Source: Paraburkholderia heleia NBRC 101817 (GTDB lineage Bacteria > Pseudomonadota > Gammaproteobacteria > Burkholderiales > Burkholderiaceae). From it: a stretch of DNA of 64,000 bases. The translations under genes were made by a program, and so were the position numbers. Under the pieces are notes generated by a model. The model did no database searches. It was not told the origin of the DNA and was given only the letters and a program-made list of their open reading frames with translations. Shown here piece by piece: positions 36,537-45,803 of this stretch. The stretch lies in contig NZ_BBJH01000038.1 of NCBI RefSeq assembly GCF_000739775.1, positions 40,614 through 104,613 of the forward strand. The letters run 5' to 3'. The number at the start of each line of letters is the position of its first letter. Positions within the stretch are counted from its first letter, which is position 1.

Positions 36537-39500
36537 ATGTCCGATATCGCCGCTTCCTCGCAAACTCCGTCCCCCATTGCCGTCGTCAAGCCGGGGCAGC
36601 GCTACGCGTTCGACGGCACGCACGGCTCGTCCGACGCGCTCCTGATCGCCCGCTATCGCGACGCCGCGCGCGCCGGCGCCGCCCATGCGCCGCTGCTGGC
36701 CGTGATCTGCGCGAGCGCCGTGGACGCGCAGCGCCTCGCCCAGGAGATTCCGTTCTTCGCGCCCGAGGCGCGCGTGCGCCTGCTGCCCGACTGGGAAACG
36801 CTGCCGTACGACACGTTCTCGCCGCATCAGGACCTCGTTTCCGAGCGCCTCGCCACGCTGCACGATCTCGGCGAAGGCCGCTGCGACATTCTCATCGTGC
36901 CGGCCACCACGGCGCTCTACCGCATGCCGCCCGCCTCGTTCCTCGCGGCCTATACGTTCTCGTTCTCGCAGGGCGAGCGCCTCGACGAAGCGAAGCTCAA
37001 GTCGCAGCTCACGCTCGCGGGCTACGAGCACGTGAGCCAGGTGGTGCGCCCGGGCGAATACTGCGTGCGCGGCTCGCTCATCGACCTCTTTCCGATGGGC
37101 TCGCCGCTGCCCTACCGCATCGACCTCTTCGACGACCAGGTCGACTCGATCCGCGCGTTCGATCCGGACAGCCAGCGCAGCCTCTATCCCGTGAAGGACG
37201 TACGCCTGCTGCCCGGACGCGAATTTCCGTTCGACGAAGCCGCGCGCACGGCATTTCGCAGCCGCTGGCGCGAGGTGTTCGAGGGCGACCCGAGCCGCGC
37301 GACGATCTACAAGGACATGGGCAACGGCGTGCCGTCGGCCGGCATCGAATACTACCTGCCGCTCTTTTTCGAAGAGACGGCTACGCTCTTCCACTATCTG
37401 CCGCAAAACGCGCAGCTGGTGTTCTCGGGCGACCTCGACGCCTCGATCCGCCGCTTCACGAACGATACGAAGCAGCGCCACAACTTCCTCTCGCACGACC
37501 GCGAGCGGCCGATCCTGGAGCCGCAGCGCCTGTTCCTGACCGACGAGGACTTCTTCGCATTCGCGAAACCCTTCGCGCGCCTCGTGCTGCCCGCCGCGAG
37601 CGCGGGCGGCTGGGCCACGGCGCTGCCGAACCTCGCGATCGACCGCCACGCCGACGACCCGCTCGCTTCGCTGCGCGCGTATCTCGACACGACGAAGAAC
37701 CGCGTGCTGTTCGCGGTGGAATCGGCGGGCCGGCGCGAAACCATCGCGCAGCTGCTCGCCGACAACCATCTGCGCCCCGCGGGCGCGGACAGCTTCGAGG
37801 ACTGGCTCACCGGCGACGAGCGTTTCACGATGGGCGTCGCGCCCCTCTCCACGGGTTTCTCGCTGCCAGGCGAGGAACTCGCGGTCATCACCGAGACCGA
37901 GCTTTACGGCCCGCTCGCGCGCCGCGCGGGGCGCCGCCGCCAGGAGCAGGCAAGCAACGTCGATTCGATGGTGCGCGACCTCTCCGAACTCAAGGTGGGC
38001 GATCCGGTGGTGCATGCGCAGCACGGCATCGGCCGCTATCACGGCCTCGTGACGATGGACCTCGGCGAAGGCGACACCGAGTTCCTGCACCTCGAATACG
38101 CGAACGGCAGCAAGCTCTACGTTCCGGTGTCGCAGCTGCACGTGATTTCGCGCTACAGCGGCGCCGACCCCGATAGCGCGCCGCTGCATGCGCTCGGCTC
38201 GGGCCAGTGGGAAAAGGCACGCCGCAAGGCTGCGCAGCAGATCCGCGACACGGCGGCCGAGCTGCTGAATCTCTACGCGCGCCGCGCCGCGCGCGAGGGC
38301 CACGCGTTTGCGCTCGAACCGCGCGACTACGTCAAGTTCGCGGAAAGTTTCGGCTTCGAGGAAACACCCGACCAGGCCGCCGCGATCGCCGCCGTGATCG
38401 GCGACATGACGAGCGGCAAGCCGATGGACCGCCTCGTGTGCGGCGACGTGGGCTTCGGCAAGACGGAAGTGGCGTTGCGCGCGGCGTTCATCGCCGTGAT
38501 GGGCGGCAAGCAGGTGGCGATTCTCTCGCCCACCACGCTGCTCGCCGAGCAGCACACGCAGACCTTCACGGACCGCTTCGCCGACTGGCCGGTGCGCATC
38601 GCCGAGCTGTCGCGCTTCAAGTCCGCCAGGGAGGTGAGCGGCGCGATCCAGCAGATCAACGACGGCAGCGTCGATATCGTGATCGGCACGCACAAGCTGC
38701 TTTCGTCCGATGTGCAGTTCAAGCGCCTCGGGCTCGTGATCATCGACGAGGAGCACCGTTTCGGCGTGCGCCAGAAGGAGGCGCTCAAGGCGCTGCGCGC
38801 GGAAGTGGACGTGCTTACGCTCACCGCCACGCCGATTCCGCGTACGCTCGGCATGGCGCTCGAAGGACTGCGCGACTTCTCCGTGATCGCGACCGCGCCA
38901 CAAAAGCGCCTCGCCATCAAGACGTTCGTGCGCCGCGAGGAAGACAGCGTGATTCGCGAGGCCATGCTGCGCGAACTCAAGCGCGGCGGCCAGGTGTACT
39001 TCCTGCACAACGAGGTCGAGACCATCGAGAACCGCCGCGCGATGCTCGAAGCGCTCGTGCCCGAAGCGCGTATCGCCGTGGCGCACGGCCAGATGCACGA
39101 GCGCGAACTCGAAACCGTGATGCGCGATTTCGTGGCGCAGCGCGCGAACGTGCTGCTCTGTACGACGATCATCGAGACCGGCATCGACGTGCCGACCGCG
39201 AACACGATCCTCATTCACCGCTCCGACAAGTTCGGCCTCGCACAACTGCATCAGTTGCGCGGCCGCGTCGGGCGCTCGCACCACCAGGCGTACGCGTATC
39301 TGCTCGTGCACGATCCGCAAGGACTCACGAAGCAGGCGCAGCGCCGGCTCGAAGCCATTCAGCAGATGGAGGAACTCGGTTCGGGTTTCTATCTGGCGAT
39401 GCACGACCTGGAAATTCGCGGCACGGGCGAGGTGCTCGGCGACAAACAGTCGGGCGAGATCCAGGAGATCGGCTTCCAGCTCTATACAGACATGCTCAAC

Positions 39501-40016
39501 GACGCCGTGAAGGCGCTCAAGGACGGCCGCGAGCCCGATCTCAACGCGCCGCTCGCGGCGACCACTGAGATCAACCTGCACGCGCCCGCCATCCTGCCCG
39601 CCGATTATTGTGGCGACGTGCAGGAGCGCCTGTCGCTCTACAAGCGGCTCGCGAACTGCGAGCACGACGATTCGATCGACGGCATTCAGGAAGAACTGAT
39701 CGACCGCTTCGGCAAGATGCCGGCGCAGGCGCACGCGCTCATTGAAACGCACCGCCTGCGTCTGGCGGCCAAGCCGCTCGGCATCACGAAGATCGATGCG
39801 GGCGAAGCGGTCATCGGCCTGCAGTTCGTGCCGAATCCGCCCGTGGACGCCATGCGCATCATCGAGATGGTGCAGAAGCACAAGCACATCAAGCTCGCGG
39901 GGCAGGACAAGCTGCGCATCGAAACGCGCAGCCCCGATCTCGCAGTGCGTGTGGCGACCGTGAAGGAAACGTTGCGTGCGCTCGGGGCGCCCAATCGCGC
40001 CGGCGCATCGCGCTGA
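36537..40016 (+). CDS. mfd: Transcription-repair coupling factor
   Basis: Mfd removes stalled RNA polymerase at DNA lesions and recruits the UvrA repair machinery. The product is 1159 aa, full length. In order it has a UvrB-like N-terminal region (DWETLPYDTFSPHQD), an RNA-polymerase interaction domain around HAQHGIGRYHGLV, the RecG-like translocase with Walker A CGDVGFGKTEVALRA, the DEEH box (IIDEEHRFGVRQ) and TATPIPRTL, and the C-terminal TRCF domain. The start MSDIAASSQ at 36537 is preferred to an ORF extension of 26 poor-quality codons. It is divergent from ispD. Confidence 0.98.
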   Translation: MSDIAASSQTPSPIAVVKPGQRYAFDGTHGSSDALLIARYRDAARAGAAHAPLLAVICASAVDAQRLAQEIPFFAPEARVRLLPDWETLPYDTFSPHQDLVSERLATLHDLGEGRCDILIVPATTALYRMPPASFLAAYTFSFSQGERLDEAKLKSQLTLAGYEHVSQVVRPGEYCVRGSLIDLFPMGSPLPYRIDLFDDQVDSIRAFDPDSQRSLYPVKDVRLLPGREFPFDEAARTAFRSRWREVFEGDPSRATIYKDMGNGVPSAGIEYYLPLFFEETATLFHYLPQNAQLVFSGDLDASIRRFTNDTKQRHNFLSHDRERPILEPQRLFLTDEDFFAFAKPFARLVLPAASAGGWATALPNLAIDRHADDPLASLRAYLDTTKNRVLFAVESAGRRETIAQLLADNHLRPAGADSFEDWLTGDERFTMGVAPLSTGFSLPGEELAVITETELYGPLARRAGRRRQEQASNVDSMVRDLSELKVGDPVVHAQHGIGRYHGLVTMDLGEGDTEFLHLEYANGSKLYVPVSQLHVISRYSGADPDSAPLHALGSGQWEKARRKAAQQIRDTAAELLNLYARRAAREGHAFALEPRDYVKFAESFGFEETPDQAAAIAAVIGDMTSGKPMDRLVCGDVGFGKTEVALRAAFIAVMGGKQVAILSPTTLLAEQHTQTFTDRFADWPVRIAELSRFKSAREVSGAIQQINDGSVDIVIGTHKLLSSDVQFKRLGLVIIDEEHRFGVRQKEALKALRAEVDVLTLTATPIPRTLGMALEGLRDFSVIATAPQKRLAIKTFVRREEDSVIREAMLRELKRGGQVYFLHNEVETIENRRAMLEALVPEARIAVAHGQMHERELETVMRDFVAQRANVLLCTTIIETGIDVPTANTILIHRSDKFGLAQLHQLRGRVGRSHHQAYAYLLVHDPQGLTKQAQRRLEAIQQMEELGSGFYLAMHDLEIRGTGEVLGDKQSGEIQEIGFQLYTDMLNDAVKALKDGREPDLNAPLAATTEINLHAPAILPADYCGDVQERLSLYKRLANCEHDDSIDGIQEELIDRFGKMPAQAHALIETHRLRLAAKPLGITKIDAGEAVIGLQFVPNPPVDAMRIIEMVQKHKHIKLAGQDKLRIETRSPDLAVRVATVKETLRALGAPNRAGASR

Positions 40017-40027
40017 ACGCGTTTTTT
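40009..40027 (+). terminator. Weak hairpin with T run at the end of mfd
   Basis: A short CGCG/CGCG stem overlapping the mfd stop codon is followed by TTTTTTC. The T run is good but the stem is only 4 bp. Confidence 0.35.
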
Positions 40028-40202
40028 CTGCATCGGCGGGCGCTCGCGCGGATTGCCCGCTGCGCCGGCGTTTTCACGTCATGCTGCAGCGCGCCATACC
40101 CATCGCGATCGCCCGCCGGGTGGTCCGCCGCACAGCCCGCGGCTTTCGCCTGGCGCATTCTTTTTGGGTAAGATGAAGGATACAAGCAAGCCGGAGTCCA
40201 AC

Positions 40203-41426
40203 ATGTCCCTCGCCGCTGAAACAGCGCAGTCGTCCACGCCTTCCGCCGCCCTTCCCGCCTCGCTCCCCTGGGTCACCCGTCTGGTTTCGATGGATACGGT
40301 CAGCCGCCATCCGAATCTCGGCCTGATCGAGACCGTGCGCGACGATCTGCGCGCGCGCGGTATCGAGTCGACGCTCACCTATGGCCGCGACGGCAAATGG
40401 GCCAACCTGTTCGCCACGATCCCCGCGCACGACGGCGAGACGAACGGCGGCATCGTGCTCTCGGGCCACACCGACGTGGTGCCGGTGGACGGCCAGAAAT
40501 GGGACAGCGACCCGTTCAAGCCCGAGATTCGCGACGGCCTGCTCTATGGCCGCGGCACCTGTGACATGAAGGGCTTCATCGGCACGGCGCTCACGCTCCT
40601 GCCCGAGATCCAGCAGATGAAACTCGCGAAGCCCTTGCACCTCGCGCTCTCGTTCGACGAGGAAGTGGGCTGCGTGGGCGCGCCGCTCATGATCGAAGAA
40701 CTTGTGAAGCGCGGCGTGAAGCCTGAAGGCTGCATCGTGGGCGAGCCCACCAGCATGCGCCCCATCGTTGCGCACAAAGGCATCAACGCGTACCAGTGCT
40801 GCGTGCGCGGCCAGGCCGCCCATTCGTCGCTCACGCCGCGCGGCCTGAACGCGATCGAGTACGCGGCGCGCCTCATCTGCTACATCCGCGACATGGCCGA
40901 CGAGTTCCGCGCGAACGGTCCGTTCGACGAGCTTTACGACGTGCCGTTCACGACCGCGCAGACGAGCACGATCGAAGGCGGCAACGCCATCAACACGGTG
41001 CCGGCCGAATGCCGCTTCGCGTTCGAGTTCCGCAATCTGCCGATGCTCGACCCCGACGCGATCTTCGCGCGCATCGAGCAGTACGCGCGCGAAACGCTCG
41101 TGCCGAAGATGCAGCGCGAGCACGCGGCGGGCGCGATCGAATTCACGAAGATCGCCGCAGCACCCGGCCTCGACGCCACCGAGCAGGCCGCGATCACGCA
41201 GCTCGTGCGCGCGCTCACCGCCGACCTGGCGCGCCGCAAGGTGGCCTATGGCACCGAGGCGGGTCTCTTCGCACGCGCGGGCATTCCGAGCGTGGTGTGC
41301 GGGCCCGGCGACATCCAGCAGGCGCACAAGCCGAACGAATACGTCTCGCTCGAACAGCTCGCGGCCTGCGAAGGTTTCCTGCGCAAGCTCGTGCACGGCA
41401 TGTCCGTCGAAGCCCTGGCGCAGTGA
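40203..41426 (+). CDS. argE: Acetylornithine deacetylase (M20 family)
   Basis: ArgE hydrolyses N-acetylornithine to ornithine in arginine synthesis; it is a two-zinc M20 metallohydrolase. The product is 407 aa. Metal and catalytic motifs are LSGHTDVVPVDG, YGRGTCDMKG, LALSFDEEVGCVGA and, near the end, CGPGDIQQAHKPNEYV. GGAG lies 7 bp before the ATG at 40203; an ATG at 40173 is a less likely start. The dehydratase-like gene follows after 19 bp, so the two are probably cotranscribed. Confidence 0.93.
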   Translation: MSLAAETAQSSTPSAALPASLPWVTRLVSMDTVSRHPNLGLIETVRDDLRARGIESTLTYGRDGKWANLFATIPAHDGETNGGIVLSGHTDVVPVDGQKWDSDPFKPEIRDGLLYGRGTCDMKGFIGTALTLLPEIQQMKLAKPLHLALSFDEEVGCVGAPLMIEELVKRGVKPEGCIVGEPTSMRPIVAHKGINAYQCCVRGQAAHSSLTPRGLNAIEYAARLICYIRDMADEFRANGPFDELYDVPFTTAQTSTIEGGNAINTVPAECRFAFEFRNLPMLDPDAIFARIEQYARETLVPKMQREHAAGAIEFTKIAAAPGLDATEQAAITQLVRALTADLARRKVAYGTEAGLFARAGIPSVVCGPGDIQQAHKPNEYVSLEQLAACEGFLRKLVHGMSVEALAQ

Positions 41427-41445
41427 CCACGCTCGACGCACGATC

Positions 41446-42456
41446 ATGTCCACCGCCGCGCCGCTGCCCACCAGCCACACGATAGACGGTGAGGCGATCC
41501 CCACGCTCGACGAGATCGCCTCGCAGCATTTCGCGCTCGCGCCGTGGGTGCTGCGCACACCGGTGTTCGACCGCCACGATCTGTCCACGCTCGAAGCGAC
41601 GCTCGTGAACTTCAAGTTCGAGCTGCTGCAGTCGAGCGGCAGCTTCAAGGTGCGCGGCGCGTTCACGCATCTGCTCGCGCTCGACGCCGCGCAACGCAGC
41701 GCCGGCGTCACATGCGTTTCGGGCGGCAATCACGCGATCGCGGTAGCGTATGCGGCCATGCGGCTTGGCATCAGCGCCAAGGTCGTGCTCTTTCGCAGTG
41801 CGAGCGCGGCGCGCGTCGCGCAGTGCAAGCGCTTCGGCGCGGAAATCGTCGTGGCGGGCAACAGCAGCGAGGCGTTCGAGATCGTGCGCCGTATCGAGGC
41901 CGACGAGGGACGCTATTTCGTGCATCCCTTCAACGGCTATCGCACGGTGCTCGGCACGGCCACGCTCGGCTACGAATGGGCCACCCAGGCGCCCGATCTC
42001 GACGCGGTCGTCGTGCCCATCGGCGGCGGCGGGCTCGCTGCGGGCGTCGCCACCGCGCTGCGCCTCGCGAATCCGCGCGTGCGCGTATACGGCGTCGAGC
42101 CCGAGGGCTCGGACGTGATGAGCCGCAGCTTCGCCGCGAACCACACGGTACGCCTGAACCACATGCACTCGATCGCCGACTCGCTGATGGCGCCGCATAC
42201 GGAGCAATACAGCTATACGCTGTGCCGCCGTCATCTGGAGCGCATCGTCACGGTCTCCGACGACGCCTTGCGCAGCGCGATGCGCGTGCTCTTCGAGCAA
42301 CTCAAGCTCGCCGTCGAGCCCGCTTGCGCCACCGCCACGGCGGGCTTGCTCGGCCCGCTGCGCGACACGCTGCAAGGCAAGCGCGTGGGCGTGCTGCTGT
42401 GTGGCACCAACACCGACCCGGCGACCTTCCACCAGCAGATCTCGCTCGCGTACTAG
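41446..42456 (+). CDS. Threonine/serine dehydratase-like PLP enzyme
   Basis: This is a fold-type II PLP enzyme of the threonine/serine dehydratase family, 336 aa without the C-terminal ACT regulatory domain of biosynthetic IlvA. PLP Lys68 sits in SSGSFKVRGAF; the phosphate-binding Gly loop is PIGGGGLAAGVATAL, and VSGGNHAIAVA is the substrate loop. The short form suggests a catabolic threonine/serine dehydratase, though serine racemase or hydroxyaspartate dehydratase activity is also possible. It lies 19 bp after argE. Confidence 0.88.
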   Translation: MSTAAPLPTSHTIDGEAIPTLDEIASQHFALAPWVLRTPVFDRHDLSTLEATLVNFKFELLQSSGSFKVRGAFTHLLALDAAQRSAGVTCVSGGNHAIAVAYAAMRLGISAKVVLFRSASAARVAQCKRFGAEIVVAGNSSEAFEIVRRIEADEGRYFVHPFNGYRTVLGTATLGYEWATQAPDLDAVVVPIGGGGLAAGVATALRLANPRVRVYGVEPEGSDVMSRSFAANHTVRLNHMHSIADSLMAPHTEQYSYTLCRRHLERIVTVSDDALRSAMRVLFEQLKLAVEPACATATAGLLGPLRDTLQGKRVGVLLCGTNTDPATFHQQISLAY

Positions 42457-42620
42457 CGCAGCGGGCGCGCCGCGTGAGTTCGCCGGGACTCGTTCCCCTC
42501 CCCGGCAAAACGTCAGGGAATGTCAAATTGCTACCGCGATACGGATGCGTTCGCTATGATTGCGCCAATATGCCGCATTGACCCCGGCCCCATGCCGCAC
42601 CATTCAGGGAGAGCCCGCTC

Positions 42621-43067
42621 ATGAGTATCGTCCAGGAGTTCAAGGAATTCGCCGTCAAAGGCAACGTCATGGATCTCGCCGTCGGTGTGATCATCGGCGG
42701 TGCGTTCTCGAGCATTGTCAACTCGATCGTGAAAGACCTCATCATGCCGGTCATCGGCGTGATCACGGGCGGCCTCGACTTCTCGAACATGTTCGTGCGG
42801 CTCGGCCACATTCCGGCCAGCTACAAAGGCAACCCCGAGTCGTACAAGGATCTGCAGACCGCGGGCGTGGCCGTGTTCGGCTATGGCTCGTTCATCACCG
42901 CGGTGATCAACTTCGTCATTCTCGCGTTCATCATCTTTTTGATGGTGAAGTTCATCAACAAGCTGCGCCAGCCGCAAGCCGCCGCGCCAGCCGAGCCGCC
43001 GCCCACGCCCGAAGACGTGCTGCTGCTGCGCGAGATCCGCGATTCGTTGCAGCACAATCCGCGCTAG
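42621..43067 (+). CDS. mscL: Large-conductance mechanosensitive channel
   Basis: MscL is the inner-membrane tension-gated channel that opens on osmotic downshock. The product is 148 aa. The amphipathic N-terminus MSIVQEFKEFAVKGNVMDLA leads into TM1 (GVIIGGAFSSIVNSIVKDLI), a periplasmic loop, TM2 (ITAVINFVILAFIIFLMV) and the cytoplasmic helix bundle. AGGGAGA lies about 10 bp before the ATG. A strong terminator follows. Confidence 0.97.
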   Translation: MSIVQEFKEFAVKGNVMDLAVGVIIGGAFSSIVNSIVKDLIMPVIGVITGGLDFSNMFVRLGHIPASYKGNPESYKDLQTAGVAVFGYGSFITAVINFVILAFIIFLMVKFINKLRQPQAAAPAEPPPTPEDVLLLREIRDSLQHNPR

Positions 43068-43092
43068 GCCAGCACGAGCCTCCAGACAACCC

Positions 43093-43127
43093 GCCCGCGC
43101 CGCCGCAAGGCCGCGCGGGCTTTTTTG
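43093..43127 (+). terminator. mscL terminator
   Basis: GCCCGCGC (43093-43100) pairs with GCGCGGGC (43113-43120), followed by TTTTTTG. Confidence 0.9.
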
Positions 43128-43146
43128 TGCCCGGGTCAAGGCAAGG

Positions 43147-45144
43147 TCAGGGACGAGGCGCGGCGGAACCGGATTCGGCGGCCGCGCTGCGCGCGGCGGC
43201 GGCCGCTTCGATCAGCCGTTCGAGCTGCTCGAAGTTGACGGGTTTCGTGAGATGCGCGGTAAAGCCCGCTTCGACGCTGCGGCGCACGTCGTCGTCGGTG
43301 CCAAAGCCGGTGAGCGCGACGGCGGGCACCGTTGATTGCGCACGAAACACCCGGATAAAGTCGATGCCCGAACCATCCGGCAGGCCGATGTCGCTCACCA
43401 CGAGGTCGAAGGCCATGCTGGCCGTGAGCGCGAGCGCGCCGGCCACACTGCCCGCCACCGCCACCTCGTGGCCGCCCGCACGCATCAGCTGCGACATGAC
43501 CTCGGCGGTATCCTCGTGATCTTCGATCAGCAGGATGTTCAGTGCGCCCACCCGGTGCGGCCCGCTCAGCTCGGCGGTCGCGGCCGCCCCCTCGCCTGGC
43601 GCCGCGGTCGGCAGCACGATGGTGAAGGTCGCGCCGCAATGCGCGCCGGGGCTCTTCGCGCTCACGTTCCCGCCGTGCGCCTCGGTCAGCGCCCGTGTCA
43701 CGGCGAGGCCCAGGCCGAGTCCGCCGAACTGGCGCGTGAGATTGTGGCTGCCCTGCTCGAAGGCATGAAAGAGCTTGCCGATCTGCTCGGGCGCGATGCC
43801 GATGCCGGTGTCCTCGACCTCGATTTCCACCTGCATGCGCTCGTCGCGCGTGCGCACGTAAATGTGGCCGCCGTCGGGCGTAAACTTCGCGGCATTGCGC
43901 ACGAGGTTCCAGAGCATCTGCTGCAGGCGCGCGCGGTCGCCGCGCACATAATGCTGCTGCGCGCGCAAATCGACGTGCACATCCTGCTGCTTGATCTGGA
44001 TTTCGCTATGGAAGAGTTCGAGCACGGCCTCGATCACCTCGTGCACGTCGACCGTCTCGAGCGCAAGGCTCAGCTTGCCATTGGCCACGCGCGTGAGGTC
44101 GAGCAGGTCGTCGATCAGACGCGCCTCGAGTTCGATATTGCGGCGGATCATCAGCACGCCCGCACGCGCCGCCTCGGGCAGGCCCGGGATCTGCTCCAGC
44201 AGACGCGTGCCCGCGAGCACCGGCGTGAGCGGCGTGCGCAGTTCGTGCGAGAGCATGGCGAGGAAGCGGTCTTTCGCGCGGTTGGCTTCTTCGGCAGTCT
44301 GCCGCGCCGCCTGCTCCGAGGCGAGCAGGCGCTCGCGCTCCTCGGTCGCTTCGCGCTGCGCGTCGATGTCGGTGCAACTGCCGAACCATTTGCTCACGCC
44401 GCCGCGCGGATCGCGCATCGGAACGATTCGGACATCGAACCATCGATAAGCGCCATCGTGGCGGCGAATCCGCAACTCGTGACGGTAGTCTGCGGCGCCG
44501 CCGCTCACGGCCTTGAGCCAGGTGTCGCGGATCTCTTCGCGATCGTCGGCATGCACGGCGTTGAGCCACGCGAGACCGTGGGACTGCCCCGCATCGAGAC
44601 CCGTGTAGTCGAGCCACTGCTTCGAGACGAAGTCGCAATTGCCGTCCGCGCTGCAGGTGAGCACGAGGTGCGGCAAGGCTTCGGAGAGCGTGCGGTAGTG
44701 CTCTTCGCGGTCGCGCAGGAGCAGCGCTTCGTCGGAGGCGCGCTGCAGCGCCACCTGCGCGAGCACGCGCGCGACCGCTTCGGGCAGATAGTCGAGGTAG
44801 TCACCCGATTTCGGCACCACGTCCGAGACGCCCGCGCGCAACGCGGCGATTACGCGGGATTCATCGGTGAAACCGGTCACGAGGATGGCCGGCACGCGCA
44901 CATCGTCGGCACGCAGGCGGCGGAAGAAGTCGAGGCCCGTTTCCGCGCCGTCGAGCTGATAGTCGAGCACGAGCACGTCGGGCGTCTGCGCGGCGAGCAG
45001 CGCGCGCGCCTGCCCGACACCCGTGCAGGCGTCCACGCGCGCACCGGCGCGCAGAAGCGATTTGCGGGCGAGGCGCAGGATGCCTTCGTCGTCGTCGACG
45101 ACGAGCACGCGCGCGCCGGCCAGCATCGTGGTTTCCTCAGTCAT
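43147..45144 (-). CDS. Hybrid histidine kinase (REC-PAS-HisKA-HATPase-REC)
   Basis: This soluble hybrid kinase has 665 aa and no transmembrane segment. Domains in order are an N-terminal receiver (about 12-125, Asp61 in LVLDYQLDG), a PAS/PAC sensor (about 148-268), a short coiled coil, HisKA with His300 in MLSHELRTPLTPV, HATPase with NLVRNAAKF and GLGLGLAVTRAL, and a C-terminal receiver (about 533-650, Asp in VVSDIGLPDG). It has no DNA-binding or enzymatic output. It is the last gene of a three-gene signalling operon, 83 bp after the lone receiver gene. Confidence 0.93.
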   Translation of the reverse strand: MTEETTMLAGARVLVVDDDEGILRLARKSLLRAGARVDACTGVGQARALLAAQTPDVLVLDYQLDGAETGLDFFRRLRADDVRVPAILVTGFTDESRVIAALRAGVSDVVPKSGDYLDYLPEAVARVLAQVALQRASDEALLLRDREEHYRTLSEALPHLVLTCSADGNCDFVSKQWLDYTGLDAGQSHGLAWLNAVHADDREEIRDTWLKAVSGGAADYRHELRIRRHDGAYRWFDVRIVPMRDPRGGVSKWFGSCTDIDAQREATEERERLLASEQAARQTAEEANRAKDRFLAMLSHELRTPLTPVLAGTRLLEQIPGLPEAARAGVLMIRRNIELEARLIDDLLDLTRVANGKLSLALETVDVHEVIEAVLELFHSEIQIKQQDVHVDLRAQQHYVRGDRARLQQMLWNLVRNAAKFTPDGGHIYVRTRDERMQVEIEVEDTGIGIAPEQIGKLFHAFEQGSHNLTRQFGGLGLGLAVTRALTEAHGGNVSAKSPGAHCGATFTIVLPTAAPGEGAAATAELSGPHRVGALNILLIEDHEDTAEVMSQLMRAGGHEVAVAGSVAGALALTASMAFDLVVSDIGLPDGSGIDFIRVFRAQSTVPAVALTGFGTDDDVRRSVEAGFTAHLTKPVNFEQLERLIEAAAAARSAAAESGSAAPRP

Positions 45145-45227
45145 GCGCGAAGCGTCCCTTCGGGCACGGGTCCGGTTTGCCGCCGTTGTTCCATTCGATT
45201 GCCAATGCGTGATGCATGCGTGATGCG

Positions 45228-45728
45228 TTATTGGGCGCCGGCCGGCCGCGCCTGGGCGAAGCGATGTCCCGGCGGAAGCTTGACGACCTGGAGAAAGAAG
45301 CCGAGCCTGCGAACGGCCTCGATGAACGCGTCATATTCGACCGGTTTCGTGATGTACACGTTGCAGCCGAGCTCATAACAGCGTTCGATCTCCCGCGGGT
45401 CGTCGGTGGTCGTGAGCACGATCACCGGCACCGACGCCGTGGCGGGCTCCGCTTTCAGGCGCCGCAGCACCTCGAAGCCGTCCACCCGCGGCATGCGCAG
45501 GTCGAGCAGCACGACGAAATTGCCGAGCGCATCGCGCGACGGCCAGTTCGCGGCCGCATCCGAGTTGTCGCCCGGCGTGCCGAAAAAGTAATCGAGCGCT
45601 TCCTGGCCGTCGCGAAAACGCAGAAAGCCATTCGAGATCCCCGAACGCCGCAGGTTACGCTCGACCAGCGTGGCATGCCCGTCGTCGTCTTCGATCAGCA
45701 CGATGCTGACCTGTTCCCCGTTCGTCAT
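45228..45728 (-). CDS. Single-domain response regulator (Rcp1-like)
   Basis: This is a stand-alone receiver domain of 166 aa with no output domain. The acidic pocket is LIEDDDGH, phosphoacceptor Asp76 lies in LLDLRMPRVDG, and VLTTTDDP and NVYITKPVEY carry the conserved Thr and Lys. The long beta3-alpha3 region and the FLQVVKLPPG tail resemble the Rcp1 type that accepts phosphate from bacteriophytochrome-like kinases. It lies between two histidine kinase genes on the same strand, so it probably shuttles phosphate between them. Confidence 0.93.
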   Translation of the reverse strand: MTNGEQVSIVLIEDDDGHATLVERNLRRSGISNGFLRFRDGQEALDYFFGTPGDNSDAAANWPSRDALGNFVVLLDLRMPRVDGFEVLRRLKAEPATASVPVIVLTTTDDPREIERCYELGCNVYITKPVEYDAFIEAVRRLGFFLQVVKLPPGHRFAQARPAGAQ

Positions 45729-45803
45729 CTCGACTCTCCTACGTCCTGCATGAACTTTTTAAGGCTTGTTGAAAGCATGTTGCAGTTCGTGCCAGATTAC
45801 CCG

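Noticed and set aside
36336..39887. An 1183-codon open frame on the minus strand across mfd
   Set aside because: It is a shadow of mfd with no domain character; mfd motifs read in order on the plus strand.
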